From Romanomermis culicivorax (Eukaryota; Nematoda; Enoplea; Mermithida; Mermithidae), in contig CAWUHX010000004.1 in NCBI GenBank assembly GCA_963922205.1, positions 186,001 through 250,000 on the forward strand: 64,000 bases of DNA, given 5' to 3'. Positions 22,561 to 33,560 of this stretch are shown here, piece after piece. Position 1 is the first letter of the stretch. Each line of letters opens with the position of its first letter. The position numbers and the translations under genes were made by a program. The notes under the pieces are model-generated. The model ran no database searches. It was not told the DNA's origin and saw only the letters and a list, made by a program, of their open reading frames with translations.

Positions 22561-23058
22561 TATTCTGTATTTCTCCTCCGAATAATCCTGTATATTCTAC
22601 ATACTTCGTCTGTGTTGTAAACTACTCTATTTGTTTCTTTTTTCTTTACTTCCCCCCTCTCTCTTTTTGGGTGGTATACTGTAACCCTCAGGGTGGGTGC
22701 CGTTACAGTACGCCTTTGTCCATTCCCGTACTGTAACTACAGTATACCCATACGCAGGTACTTGTATCACAGCTGTAGGGGTTGACGGCCTCTCCTGACT
22801 GTTGGTGGTCCATGACCCCCTGATACAGTACACCTTCCACGTATGATTCTGGACGTCATACGTGGCTGCGATCTGTTAATTGTGTACAGTATTTTTGTCT
22901 GTCGGCAGAAACTGTCGGAATTGCTCACTTTTCCGGCCCCAAAATTTTACACCTACTGTTTACACACTTAACACACGTATGTCCAAATCTCCTATTTCCC
23001 GCTTTTTGGTTATTTTCCTCTCCATTTCTTTTTCCTCATCCGTCATCTGAGTGGTAAA
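22561..23058 (+). other. Leader of element II, remainder
   Basis: Noncoding sequence up to the stop (TAA, ending 23058) that precedes the pol frame. It contains TACAGTA-type motifs repeated around 22675-22830. No gag-like peptide was found in any frame. Confidence 0.5.
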
Positions 23059-25673
23059 AGTGGAAACTGAGTGGAAACTCTCCAGTTACGCAAGAGAAAG
23101 GCCCATTCCGTGAGCCAAGTGATTCAGATGCTCCGGCATCACCCGTGCCAACCGCGCCACCGCTATCAGACACCGAGATTGAATCACTAGGAGCTACTCA
23201 GAGCCCAAGGGACCACTCAGACCACGTACTCACGGTACAGGATGAGTCCACCCTTCTAAATGACCCGGAACCCTCCGTCGGATATGCTCTAGTAGGTCTG
23301 CTACGTCATACGGGACTGCTGATTGCAAAGCGGTCCAGTAAGACTAAACACACTAGTGGTGCCACCACACCTGATTCCGGTCATGTGGTCTCTGCTTTTT
23401 ACCCAAATGATATTCGGACACCCCATATAAAAGTTCTCCTTAACAACTGGGTAGAAGCAAAGGCACTGGTCGACACAGGAGCTGTTTTCTCACTCCTGGA
23501 CCACAAGTTAGCCGCCCACCTGCCCAACTTGACACTTACACAAACCAGGGCTCGTCCTATCGCAGCCAACCGGTCCCTGATTACACTGCTAGGAGCAGCC
23601 TACATCACAGTAACAGTAGCTGATGTCTCTGAACGGATTCAGGTCCAAATACAGGAGAACTGTTCAGCTGAACTGGTCCTTGGAACAAACTTCCTCGGCC
23701 GGTTCAATTGTGTCAGCTTGAACTGGGAGAAATCCTTCCTCCAGTTCAAGGAGAGTAAAATCCCCTGTGACGGTCTCATCCACAGCCCACCTTCTGCTCG
23801 CGGCGCCTTGCCCCTGAGGGACTTGGTAATTCTGGAGCCTCACTCCCTGACACGATTCACTGTACCCGTACCACCAATCTATACGAACATACCTGAGGTG
23901 GCCTTCTTCCCAAAGCACCTCACGGGATCTCAAAGAAACGTATATTTTGCTGGGAGTGTGAGTAGCATGACCAACGGTCACATACCACTTCAAGTAGTCG
24001 ACCCGAATACACATTCCGTGGTTCTCTACCCGCATATGACCATCTGTCATGTGCAAATGCATAGTGAGCCCTCACGGGGATCACCGGTCGCCTTAGACAC
24101 CGTCCTCGATCGTCAGTGGGTTGAGGCCAATGCTGTCATCTCACGGGACATCTCCCCACGGGATCGGGCAGCTTTACTCGATTTGCTGGTTGCATACACA
24201 GACCTTTATGCTCTTGATGAGAAGGACACAGGTTCCACTGATCTCGTTCAGCACGAAATCAGCACGGGCGATGCCCGCCCAGTCCGCCGTTTCCCTTACC
24301 GGCCCTCACCTAAGGAAAAGGATCTCATCATGCAGGAGGTCAAGGCGCTCCAGGAAAAAGGCATTATCCGGCTGAGAACGTCACCGTGGGCTACTAATAC
24401 TGTCCTGGTGCGCAAGAAGAACGGTTCTCACCGGATGTGTGTTGACTTTCGTGGTCTTAACGAGGTCACGAAAAAGGATGTCTACCCTCTCCCACGGATA
24501 GATGACATCCTCAACACACTCAAGGGTATGAAGTATTTCACTACCCTTGATCAGGCTAATGCTTATTGGTCAATCCCGATTGCCGAGGCTGATAAAGAAA
24601 AGACGGCATTCAATACACCCATTGGACTTTACAAATTCAATTATTTGCCTTTCGGTCTGTGCAACGCACCTGGGACATTTCAACGCCTCATGGACCTCCT
24701 CCTTACTGGAATCCAATGGCGCACGGTTCTGACCTATCTGGACGACATTTTGGTGTTCGGGAACTCTCAGACCCAAATGTTTGAGTGCCTGGCAGATGTG
24801 TTCCCCCGTCTTCGCCGGGGTGGAATGAAGCTCAGACTGAGCAAAGGCAAATTCTCGCACTCAGAGGTAGAGTACCTAGGCTATCGCATCTCACAGAGCG
24901 GCCTGGAACCTGACCAAGCCAAGCTGGCCGCCATCCAAAATCTACCCATTCCACAAAACGCCAAAGACATCAAGTCCTTCCTAGGCCTCGTGTCTTACCA
25001 CAGGGGTTTCATCCCTGGTTGTGCCCGGCTCAGGGAGCCACTCACCAAGCTCTTACGGAAGGAAACTACTTTCGAGTGGTCAAAACCTCAGCAGGAGGCG
25101 TTCGATGAACTCCGCCGCCTGCTGACCAACCCTCCTATCCTGCGCCATCCGGACTTTTCGAAATCCTTTATCCTTCAAACTGATGCAAGTATTTCGGGGA
25201 TAGGAGCGGTTCTAAGCCAGTTAGACAAATTTGGATACGACCATCCTGTCGCGTACGCCAGCCAAGGGTTAACAGCGGCCGAGAAAAACTATTCCATTAC
25301 AGAACTGGAAACTCTCGCTGTTGTCCATTTCGTCAAGCACTTTCGGCCATACCTCTTCCAGCACGAGGTGGTCGTTCAGACTGACCATACAGCGGTCAAA
25401 GCAGTGTTGGAGAAGCCTAACCCCTCTGCTCGGATCGCTCGATGGGGACTCGCGCTGGCTGAATTCAAACTGACAATTCGGCCGCGAAAAGGTCAGTCTA
25501 ATGGTAATGCTGATGCATTATCACGCCTGCCGGATCCTAACTCCCTCACCGGTCAGAGTATTGATGATACTCCCCTTTACAGACCTGAGGGGCATGTTAT
25601 GATGATCACCGATGGTGTGCAGCACCTGGGGAGATCAAGAACTTTGACCAATGGTGTGCAGCACCTGGCGTGA
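23059..25673 (+). CDS. pol: Element II Pol: protease, reverse transcriptase, RNase H
   Basis: The frame opens after a TAA ending at 23058. No ATG is near the start; if numbered from the GTG at 23145 the protein has 842 residues. Order: aspartic protease with LVDTGA (Asp110) and the later LVLGTNFL; RT with FTTLDQA (Asp469), YLPFGLCNAPG and YLDD (531-534); RNase H with QTDAS (Asp680), ITELETLAV and QTDHTAV. All catalytic residues expected for the three enzymes are visible. It makes the cDNA from element RNA in a virus-like particle. The frame ends in a repeated linker (25600-25673), and the integrase continues in the +1 frame. As there is no Gag frame upstream, normal production as a Gag-Pol fusion is unlikely from this copy. 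Confidence 0.95.
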
Positions 25674-27114
25674 TCAAGTATTTCAGCACCGATCACCGCT
25701 GGCGCGGAGCACGGTACAATCAGAGTCTTATGCGGAGATATCGGTTGGTGCACAGCACCCTGACCTTTTCGCTGCTCAGCTGGAGGATCCGGAGTTAGCC
25801 GACATCATTTGCTCTCTTAAGCCTCTGGGCGACCAGAATGATGTGCGAGGCTACCATCTGTTGGATAACGTTCTTCAGAAATGGACAGGCGAGTCCAACA
25901 AGATTGTCATACCCAGATCCATGGTTACTACCATTATCCGGGCTCATCATGATGACATCTTAGCTGGACACTTTGGTGCTAAACGTACTGCGCGGCTCAT
26001 TGCTCGCAGATACCACTGGCCTTCCCTCAGTCGGGATGTCAAGTCCTTCTGTCAGCGGTGTGATCTTTGCCAACGGAATAAGCCCGCTCGACAGAAAACC
26101 ACTGCGACCCTGAAACCCATCACCATTACGTGACTGTTTCATCGGGTAGGTGTCGACTGTATGGGACCAATGACCACTAGCAAAGCTGGCAACCGTTTCA
26201 TCGTAGTCTTCATTGACTACTTTACGAAATGGGTCGAGGCTTTTGCTACTCCCGACATCACTGCGCACACCATAGCCCGGCTGTTTGTAACGCAAATTGT
26301 CTGCGGGCACGGGGCACCGCAGATTCTTCAGTCAGATCGTGGCACTGATTTCACATCAAAACTGATGACTGAGATCACTGCGATCTGCGCAACGAAGAAG
26401 ATCCACTCTACCGCCTATCATCCAATGACTAAAGGCAAGGTGGAAAGAGCTAATCAGAGGCTAGCCAAACGGCTACGTATGTATGTTCATCACGGACATA
26501 CTGATTGGGATGAACACCTACCATACGCTGTGTTTGCCGTCAATATCAGCATGAATGAGTCAACAGGGTACTCGCCCTTTGAACTCATGTACGGTCGCAC
26601 ACCCATGCTCCCTGTTGATGCCGCGCCCTCATTCAACCCTCCAGCCCATATCATTAATGTTTCCTCATATGATATGGAGGTCAAATGTCATTTCACGAAT
26701 GCGTTAACCTTAATCCAGAGTTGGATTGAGAAAGCACAGGAGGCCTATGCACGGTCCTACGACCGAAGGGCACATGATGTCTCGTACAAAGTAGGGGATC
26801 AGGTGCTCAAACTGCGCACTTCCAGCAAACGTGGACTCACTCCTAAATTGCTGCCCATCTACGATGGGCCCTATCTTGTCACAAGTGTGGCATATCCCAA
26901 TGTCACACTTCGTCTCGAGACGGATCAGGAAGACACTGTACATGTCAACCAGCTTCGACTTTACGTGTCCCCTGAACCACCGAGTGAAGGAGAGGATACA
27001 CCTCCCACTTCACAGGCAACGGATTCGGCACCCTTGTTGTTTCCTTCAACAAGGGGGGACTTTACACCGAATTTGATTGACCCACATCTTGATGCAGAGG
27101 TCCCTGACCCCTAG
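25651..27114 (+). CDS. pol: Element II integrase, interrupted by one TGA
   Basis: Frame +1 relative to the RT frame. 25651-26133 encodes the linker and the HHCC zinc-binding domain (HHDDILAGHFGAKRTAR ... CQRCDLCQRN). A TGA at 26131-26133 stops it; the same frame resumes with the catalytic core (26155-27114): Asp in VDCMGP (codon at 26155), Asp in QSDRGTD (26335) and Glu in KGKVERANQ (26443), giving the D,D-35-E spacing. The C-terminus has a GPY-type module (YDGPYLVTS). The fossil element I has a glycine codon at the TGA, so the stop looks like a point mutation. The enzyme would insert the cDNA into the genome; this copy should make only a truncated product unless the stop is read through. Confidence 0.9.
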
Positions 27115-27670
27115 TTCAAGACGTCTTCTCTTCATTGTCCCCGCTTACGGACGAGGACGTCCTTTTTCCAAGGACTGCCGTGCCCCTCACGAAGTATCCA
27201 TTCTTATCCATGCTGGATTTTAGTGGATAGAAGAGAATGTGCAGCAACCAGAGGGTCACATCTTAGGCGCATCCCCACGCGATAGCCTAAATCTCACTGG
27301 GTGCATCCCCTGCGATAACCCAATATCTTACACCTCACTGGGTGCATCCTCTGCGATAACCCGATAATCTGTACCTCACTGGGCGCATCCACAGCTATAG
27401 CCTACGTCTCGCCCTGAAAATTTTTCTTTTCTGTGTTCTAGACTTTCGCACAGGATATGCAATGTCTGCAACTTCACGCATCAACAATTTCCAGTTACCA
27501 TACTGTCCAACGAATTACGATCAAAGAAGGCTTCATCCGCCAACAACCCAACGGACCTATTCGACCACTCGCCGTCACACCTTGGAACGACCTACGACCA
27601 CAGACACACCGCACAAACCTCACTACTAACCACCACAAGGACGAGGACGCCCTTTTTCGAAGGACCGCCG
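27115..27670 (+). other. 3' untranslated region of element II with hairpin repeats and a duplicated PPT region
   Basis: Four related units of about 40 bp between 27261 and 27404 each contain (T)GG(C/T)GCATCC...(G/A)CC(C/T) and can fold as small hairpins. A roughly 40-bp block (GACGAGGACG(T/C)CCTTTTTC...AAGGAC) occurs at 27147 and again at 27641, the second directly before the 3' LTR where the polypurine tract is expected (GAAGGACCGCCG). A purine tract AAGGGGGGAC also lies inside the integrase tail at 27050. Confidence 0.6.
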
Positions 27671-29099
27671 TGTCACGTACTGCTCAAGTCCCCAACGTCA
27701 CGTGATTCAAATCATGTCAACAATTTACTTTTTTCATGTTTCTTTTATTACTTATTCATGTTTTCGTTTATTTTATTTCTACACATGCATTTTGTGTTCA
27801 TTTTTATACTTTTCATGCACTTCTATGTTTCGTTTTGTTGTATTTTTATTCCTTTACGAATGCGGGCTACAGTAGGCCCTTTAGCTAAAAACTTCCGCCA
27901 GTCGTGCTCCACGAGCACATGGCTATTTTTGATGCATTCCATGCACCTCTTATCACCAAAAATTAGCGTCGTTTTTGTTACGCAAAAACGACTAGCTAAG
28001 AAGTTTAGCTAAAGACGTTCATATGCTTAGCATAGGCACTGTAGTCGGCCTCAGTGCTAAACGCATGCGAATGAAAAATGTCTATGTGCTCATAGGCATC
28101 TTCTGCATCGCGTCTAGCTGCAGAAGTTAGCTTGAACGCCGAGAAACTCCGCACAAGCTGCAGCTGTAGCCAAACATGTCCTTAAAAGGACATGTTTTTC
28201 TAATTTTTCGCTCATTCCTGGGTTTACCCCTGCATCCGATTTTTGTTGTCAGCATCCGCCGCCTGTTGCCTAATTTGAATAAATTCGAATACCTATCTTC
28301 ACTGCATCCGCCGCCTTACATTAAATAAATTTGCATAAATTTATACCCAGTTACCGCGTCCGCCGCTTACCTGTCTACAGTACCCGCTGCCCATTAGTGC
28401 CAGGTGTCCGACCGCTCCGGTTAGCAGAAGAACATTGGAGAATCGCCTCCCGATAGCCAAAATGAAACTCGTCGCTAGGACTCGTGTGGACCGCATCCCT
28501 GCTCCAGTGCCAGAAGACCAAAAGTATCCAGGGACTTGCCGCCCGATTCGTCGAATCCCTTGAGAAACAGGACTAGGTGAGTCTTCTCAGGGGATTATTG
28601 TTGTTTGTGGGGTATTTGTTGGGGAACCCTTCTTAAGTCGGTTTCCCAGGTTTTCCACAGATAAGTAGGGCCTCCACCTCTCAGGTTCGGGCTAAAAAGG
28701 GGCTGTCTGGTTCATAACCCGGTCCCACAAATTAGGTCATTTTACAGGTGACCCTGTCCCCACTCTCACTGAGCAGGACTCGGGGATTGTCGCACCTAGC
28801 CTGGCCGCGTTGTCCATTACCCTACAGTAAGACCCCAGGACAACACCAGAGAACCAACTATAGACCTCTCTATAGCCACCATTCGCCAGGTTAGGCCCCA
28901 ACGCCAACCAGGGGAGCCTGGGGAAAATGCCAGTATCCATCAGGAGTCACAGCCTATTACTCACTGTAATAGGATCAATCTGATATGGTTCACCATCAAT
29001 GTGACGTCTAAAACATGGTACTACCTGATGTGATACCCAAACCTCCCCAGCTCTCCCAGTTAAACATGGCATATACGTGACATGGCGTAAAATGTGACA
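27671..29099 (+). repeat. 3' LTR of element II
   Basis: Starts TGTCACGTAC, ends AATGTGACA; same length as the 5' LTR and nearly identical. All the stem-loops of the 5' LTR are present at an offset of 7,048 bp, although the loop of the 10-bp stem differs by two bases. Confidence 0.95.
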
Positions 29100-29272
29100 A
29101 GATCATTATAATTCACTATGAGCATTTTAAAGCGAAAAAACGACTTGGGAAAAAAAATTTCAACCCTTTTCAAGGCCAGCGGAAAAAAATAATGCCTGAA
29201 ATTTTTCAGGGCTCCACCTTCCGATGAACATACTTTATCCCGTTACAACCCCAAGTTTTATTTCATTCCTAG

Positions 29273-29500
29273 CATACCTGCAAGACCACCGACCAGTTGG
29301 TGGGGGGGGGGGGTAAATCCGAAATTTGGGGGGTCGAAAAAGGTCGAAATTTTTCCCAAAAAATACCAAAAAATATACACTTTTTTGCAAATTTTTTTAA
29401 ATTTTTCCAAACTGGGGGGGATGGGGGGTTGGGTTATGTTGAGTACATGGTTGGCCAAGTTGGGGGGTCCCCCCAAACCCCCCCCCCAACTACAGGTATG
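29273..29500 (+). mobile_element. MITE family C, complete
   Basis: CATACCTG at the left and CAGGTATG at the right; flanks ATTCCTAG (29265-29272) and ATTCCCAG (29501-29508) match at 7 of 8 bases. The interior has G-runs after GACCAGTTGG and a GGTTGGCCAAGTTGGGG block. Noncoding. Confidence 0.85.
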
Positions 29501-29757
29501 ATTCCCAGATGAAACCCGGAGCACAGAAGACTTTTGCTCAGCATCGCCATTGCAGATTTGTTGGATTCAATACTCCAGACACTGCTCTAATATTTCTGTT
29601 CAGATACCCATTCGTAAATTAGGTTCGAAAGTTTGTTATATAGAATCTGGGAAATCTGAGTTACTGTTTTGAAGGCTTTACGCTGTGACGCTTGTTTGGT
29701 CATTAGATCCAGTCCAGTGTTTTTTTTTTGTGCCAAAAGATGGTTTTTGGCACAAAA

Positions 29758-30205
29758 CATACATGTAATTGGGGGGGGGGGGGAAGTGCTATGGGAACCC
29801 CCCCCCCCCCAGAAATCGTCGACCATATGACTAGCCATTGGGCGACCGCCCCCCCCAGGATTTTCCAATCCTATGGCTAGCTATATAGTAGCCCTAGGGA
29901 CCCCCATAGTTTTAGTCGGAAAAATACTGAAAAATGTCATTTTTTCTATGAAAAATGTCAATTTTTGAACAAAAATGGTCAAAAACGTCAATTTTCTCGG
30001 CGCTTCGCGCCATAAGTACATATTTTATCATTTTTTAGACAAAAATTACTACTTTTTAAACCGTTTTCGGACATTTTTCATGGAAAAATCGAATTTTTTT
30101 TGCTTCAGGGACCCCTCCCCCCAAAATGTTGGGAATTACTGACCCCCGGCCCCAAAAAAGTGCTCCAACCCCCCCCCCAGACCTCGGAGCTCCGTTACAT
30201 GTATG
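29758..30205 (+). mobile_element. MITE family F, complete, with perfect 8-bp duplication
   Basis: The 11-bp inverted termini are CATACATGTAA and TTACATGTATG. GCACAAAA stands on both sides (29750-29757 and 30206-30213). The 448-bp interior has long G and C runs, and a GGCGCTTCGCGCC palindrome at about 29999-30011. The terminus differs from family C (CATACCTGTAA) by one base. Confidence 0.85.
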
Positions 30206-30213
30206 GCACAAAA

Positions 30214-30667
30214 TATTTGGAATGGCACAAGAAATTTTGAGCGTTTGTGCCCATTGGCACAAAATTTTTGGCTGGTCAAACATTGAATTTCCTTAATTTT
30301 TGGACGTTTTAGGAACTGGGAATCCAAAAATTTGTCGGCGCTTCGCGCCGAATCAATAAATAATATTTCCTATTCCCAACGCGAAAGATTTCTCTTCGAA
30401 TAGTGTATTAGTATCGTTGCAGCAAAATTTATAGGCTATTGATGACTGAGGAATGAGAAGAAGTTTTGAATATTCTCTGTTAATTGATCGGATTCAAAAC
30501 TGAAATTCTTACTTTTTGTGTTAGTTCGAATTTTGATTGATTCAAATAGAAAAATCGATATCGTTGGTAATGGTACAATATTTCGACCCAGAATTTCCAC
30601 AATTTTCGACTTTATTTTCTCTTATAGATAATTCATATCCGTAGTCGAAAATCGAATCGATTTGAAC
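30214..30667. repeat. Dispersed repeat, inverted relative to 33800-34010
   Basis: Blocks AATAGTGTATTAGTATC, AGCAAAATTTATAGGCTAT, AAATTCTTACTTTTTGTG and TTGGTAATGGTACAAT occur in inverted order at 33830-33990. A second GGCGCTTCGCGCC palindrome is at about 30335. No gene is seen. Confidence 0.5.
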
Positions 30668-31188
30668 CATACCTGTAAAGAAAGACCTCCGACCAGTTGG
30701 GGGGGGGAGGTAAATCCGAAATTTGGGGGGGGGGGGGAGGGGTAGGAAAAAGTCGAAATTTTTCCCCAAAAAGGCCAAAAAACATACACTTTTTTGAAAA
30801 TTTTTCAATTTTTTTCAAACTGGGGGAGGGGGTTGGGGGGAAAATGATTTTGGGTACAGGGTTGGCCAAGTTGGGGGGGGCCCGGGGGGGTCCCCCCATA
30901 CCTGTCTGTAAGACCTCCGACCAGTTGGGGGGGGGGGGGCGTAAATCCGAAATTTTGGGGGTTGGGTAGGAAAAAGTCGAAATTTTTCCTAAAAGGCCAA
31001 AAAACATACACTTTTTGGCAAATTTTTTTAATTTTTTCCCAACTGGGGGGGGGGGGGGGGGGTTGGGGGGAAATGATTTTGGTTTACTGGGTTGGCCAAG
31101 TTGGGGGGGGGGGTCCCCCGCCCAACCCCCCCCCCCCAAGTACAGGTATGGGTCCCCCCAACCCTCCCGGCCCCCAAGTACAGGTATG
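30668..31188 (+). mobile_element. Compound MITE family C (two or more joined copies)
   Basis: CATACCTG occurs at 30668 and 30897 and TACAGGTATG at 31141 and 31179. The whole is flanked by ATTTGAAC (30660-30667 and 31189-31196), so it behaves as one 521-bp insertion with an 8-bp duplication. The internal ends suggest copies inserted into copies or joined by recombination. Long G and C runs give Pro/Gly-rich chance frames on both strands. Confidence 0.75.
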
Positions 31189-31196
31189 ATTTGAAC

Positions 31197-31405
31197 CATA
31201 CCTGTAAGACCTCCGACCAGTTGGTGGGGGGGGGGGGGTGTAAATCCGAAATTTTCGGGGGGGGGGTAGAAAAAAGTCGAAATTTTCCCCAAAAAAGGCC
31301 GAACACTTTTTCGAAAATTTTTTAATTTTTTCCAAACTGGGGGGGGGGGGGAATAATTTTGGGTACAGGGTTGGCCAAGTTGGGGGGGGGGGTGTGGTCC
31401 CCCCC
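31197..31405 (+). mobile_element. MITE family C copy, right end eroded
   Basis: Starts CATACCTGTAAGACCTCC directly after the target duplication of the compound copy and follows the family to GGTTGGCCAAGTTGGGG. The expected TACAGGTATG is replaced by CCCAGGTG. Confidence 0.7.
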
Positions 31406-31552
31406 CCAGGTGCTATTTTTACTTTTCTTATGCTCTTCACTAATGGTTCCTTTCTTATGTGCTCACTATTACTGTATTTCTATTGCTATAATAGGGATTT
31501 CTTATAACATGAAATAATGACACTTCCGATAAGATTAATACTTCTAGCTGCC

Positions 31553-31720
31553 ATTTTAAGGCTCCCTAACTAGTCTTATATGGTACAGGGAGCCTCCAGC
31601 ACCAAACATTCTAAAGAATTAAACAAAAAAAAAACACTAAAAAACCAAAGAAAAACCAAAAAAATCATTAAAAAAACCAAAAAGTCGAAATTTCAAAAGT
31701 TTGGTTTTTGCCAATCCTGA
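31553..31720 (-). mobile_element. Repeat family D, inverted copy
   Basis: Inverted match to 16754-16925: AGGCTCCCTAACTAGTC, GGGAGCCTCCAGCA, AAACACTAAAAAACC and the end GCCAATCCTGA. Confidence 0.5.
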
Positions 31721-32074
31721 TTTTAGGAGCATACCCAACAGAGGTCCCCAAGATCAAAAATTTAGGTAAGGGTAAAATCGTAAATTTTAAGGGTAGTACT
31801 TGAAAAATGCCATGACCTTTTTTTTTGCTCCCAACTTTTTGCGAAGGAGGGGGGTTGTAGTACTCTAACCACATAGAACTTACAAAAATGTATAATGCCC
31901 CTACTTTATCCTTTTTACACTCAAAAAACATTTACTACTTCAACTCCGTTTTCCAGCTGCAACTTTAATGCACTAATTATATACGTACAGAATTGACACA
32001 CTTTGAAGACTGTTGTGCCAACTGATTCCTGCACATTTCAAGAATCGGGCACAACATACGTTACCAGCATCTTC
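31721..32074. other. No recognised feature
   Basis: AT-rich sequence with no supported coding frame between repeat D and the hAT remnant. Confidence 0.4.
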
Positions 32075-32308
32075 AGCAGTATGGGCTTATCCCATCACTG
32101 ATTAGGCTTGGAACAGTGCTTCCAATTGAAAGTCCTGATACTGAATGTGGCTTTAGTATTATTAATCCCATTAGACTGTGAACTACGAGTTTGAAACCAA
32201 GTACCACTCCTGATCCACATCAACAGACCTCACATGTCTCAACTCATAGCAGGAAAGTGTATGCCACAGCTTGGGTAACCATATGCGCACAGAACACCCA
32301 ACGCTGAA
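32075..32308 (+). pseudogene. hAT transposase C-terminal dimerisation domain remnant
   Basis: In the plus frame through 32110 the translation reads GLIPSLIRLGTVLPIESPD, then TECGFSIINPIRL followed by a stop (TGA near 32177), then a diverged tail with KVYATAWVTICAQN. The VLPI..SPDxExGFSxIN pattern is the hAT dimerisation motif and parallels the better-kept copy at 35859-36251, whose tail reads KYAKAWVAENHMR. It is not functional. Confidence 0.65.
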
Positions 32309-32674
32309 GCGGGGAAAAGGAAAGGAGAACATGAAGGGGAAGAATTTTAAGAACATAATGTTTTTCTTCCCAAGGGGCAATTTTTTGATATATCACATAA
32401 ACATAAGTCATTATTTCATCTCCCAATTATATATATAATGATTTCCTACAAGTAGTACATATTAATGTGCTGATATCCTTTCCTAAAAATCGCTATATGG
32501 CACAGAAGTTGCATACTTTCCCATTATCATTTGCTCAGTAAATGTGTCAAAAAGAGGGATGAAGTCAACCAAAATTTTTTGCTATAGTGAGATGTTTTTA
32601 TGGGGGTAGTAAATGAATTTCCAAATCTAAGACCGGAGTAATACCCCCCATACCCCCCATGGGGTGCTCTGATA

Positions 32675-33560
32675 CCCAAGCATTTTGTTGTATTTGGAGT
32701 CAGAAGCCTGCAAAAATGAGAAAAAATTGAGAAAATTCTAGTTATATCAGCCAAAATGAGCTCATGAACATACCTGTACTCAGGGGGGGGTTGGGGGAAT
32801 CATCCACCCCCAACCCAAAATCATCCACCCCCAACCCCCCCCCCCCCAGTTTGGAAAAAATTAAAAAAATTTTGCAAAAAGTGTATGTTTTTTGGCCTTT
32901 TTGGGAAAAATTTCGACTTTTTTCACTCCCCCCCCCAAATTTCGGATTTATTCCCCCCCACTGGTCGGAGGGATTACAGGTATGCTCATGAAGAATAAAT
33001 TAGTGTTCTACAGGAGCGAGGGAAGCATGTTAATGAATAATGATAGAGTTCTCAGGAATTTATCCACTATTAACATTTCTATGGCTCTTATTAGAATCAT
33101 CTAATTTTATTTAGTTCTTGGTCCAGCGCGGCGCCAGAAAATTTTTTGGATTTTCACTTTTTAAAACGCTGGAAATTGTACCTTCACAACGTTGGGAAAT
33201 AAATTAAAATCCGACTGATGAAGTATGTTTTGTTTCCCATTCCGGCATGTAGCGCCGGAAAAGTTCTTCAGTTTTTATATTCTGAAACCCTGGAAAATAA
33301 ATCTCTCCAACAGATTTTCATAAACAGAAGTTCTAAAATCGCAGTCTAGAATGATGTATTCAATTTCCATCTTCAATAAACGCAAAAGTTCAGGTTGCAG
33401 ACGTTTAGAAAATTCCAAACATTGAGAGAAAAAATTGAGAAAATTGATGAAAAATCTCAATTTTGGGCGACATAATTGACTGTTAACGATTAGAAAATGA
33501 AACGAGCTAACTTGATTGATAGAAACTGTTGAGCATTAATTAGTAAGTCGAAGTGGATAT
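32675..33560 (+). repeat. Duplicated segment, copy 1 (copy 2 at 34105-34735)
   Basis: Shared ordered blocks with copy 2: GTATTTGGAGTCAGAA, AAAAATTGAGAAAATTCT, ATTAGAATCATCTAATTTTA, GCTGGAAAATAAATCT, AGTCTAGAATGATGT, GATGAAAAATCT. Copy 1 contains a MITE C insertion that copy 2 lacks. No gene is seen in it. Confidence 0.65.
32769..32984 (-). mobile_element. MITE family C, complete, inverted, perfect 8-bp duplication
   Basis: CATACCTGTA at the left, TACAGGTATG at the right, and CTCATGAA on both sides (32761-32768 and 32985-32992). Copy 2 of the host segment carries only a single CTGATGAA at the matching place, giving the empty site. Confidence 0.9.

Larger units (their letters stand above)
20623..29099 (+). 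mobile_element. Gypsy LTR retrotransposon element II, nearly full length
   Basis: An 8,477-bp Ty3/Gypsy element bounded by two 1,429-bp LTRs (TGTCA...TGACA) and a 4-bp direct repeat AGAT (20619-20622 and 29100-29103). I count about 20 differences between the LTRs by eye, so insertion was recent relative to element I. Internal order is protease, RT, RNase H, integrase, the Ty3/Gypsy order. No gag frame exists between the 5' LTR and the protease. The integrase has one in-frame stop, and a frame change separates RNase H from integrase. It is therefore probably non-autonomous, unless the frame change is programmed and Gag is supplied by another copy. Confidence 0.95.

Noticed and set aside
30633-31440. 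Several Pro- or Gly-rich ORFs on both strands
   Set aside because: They translate G and C homopolymer runs of MITE family C.
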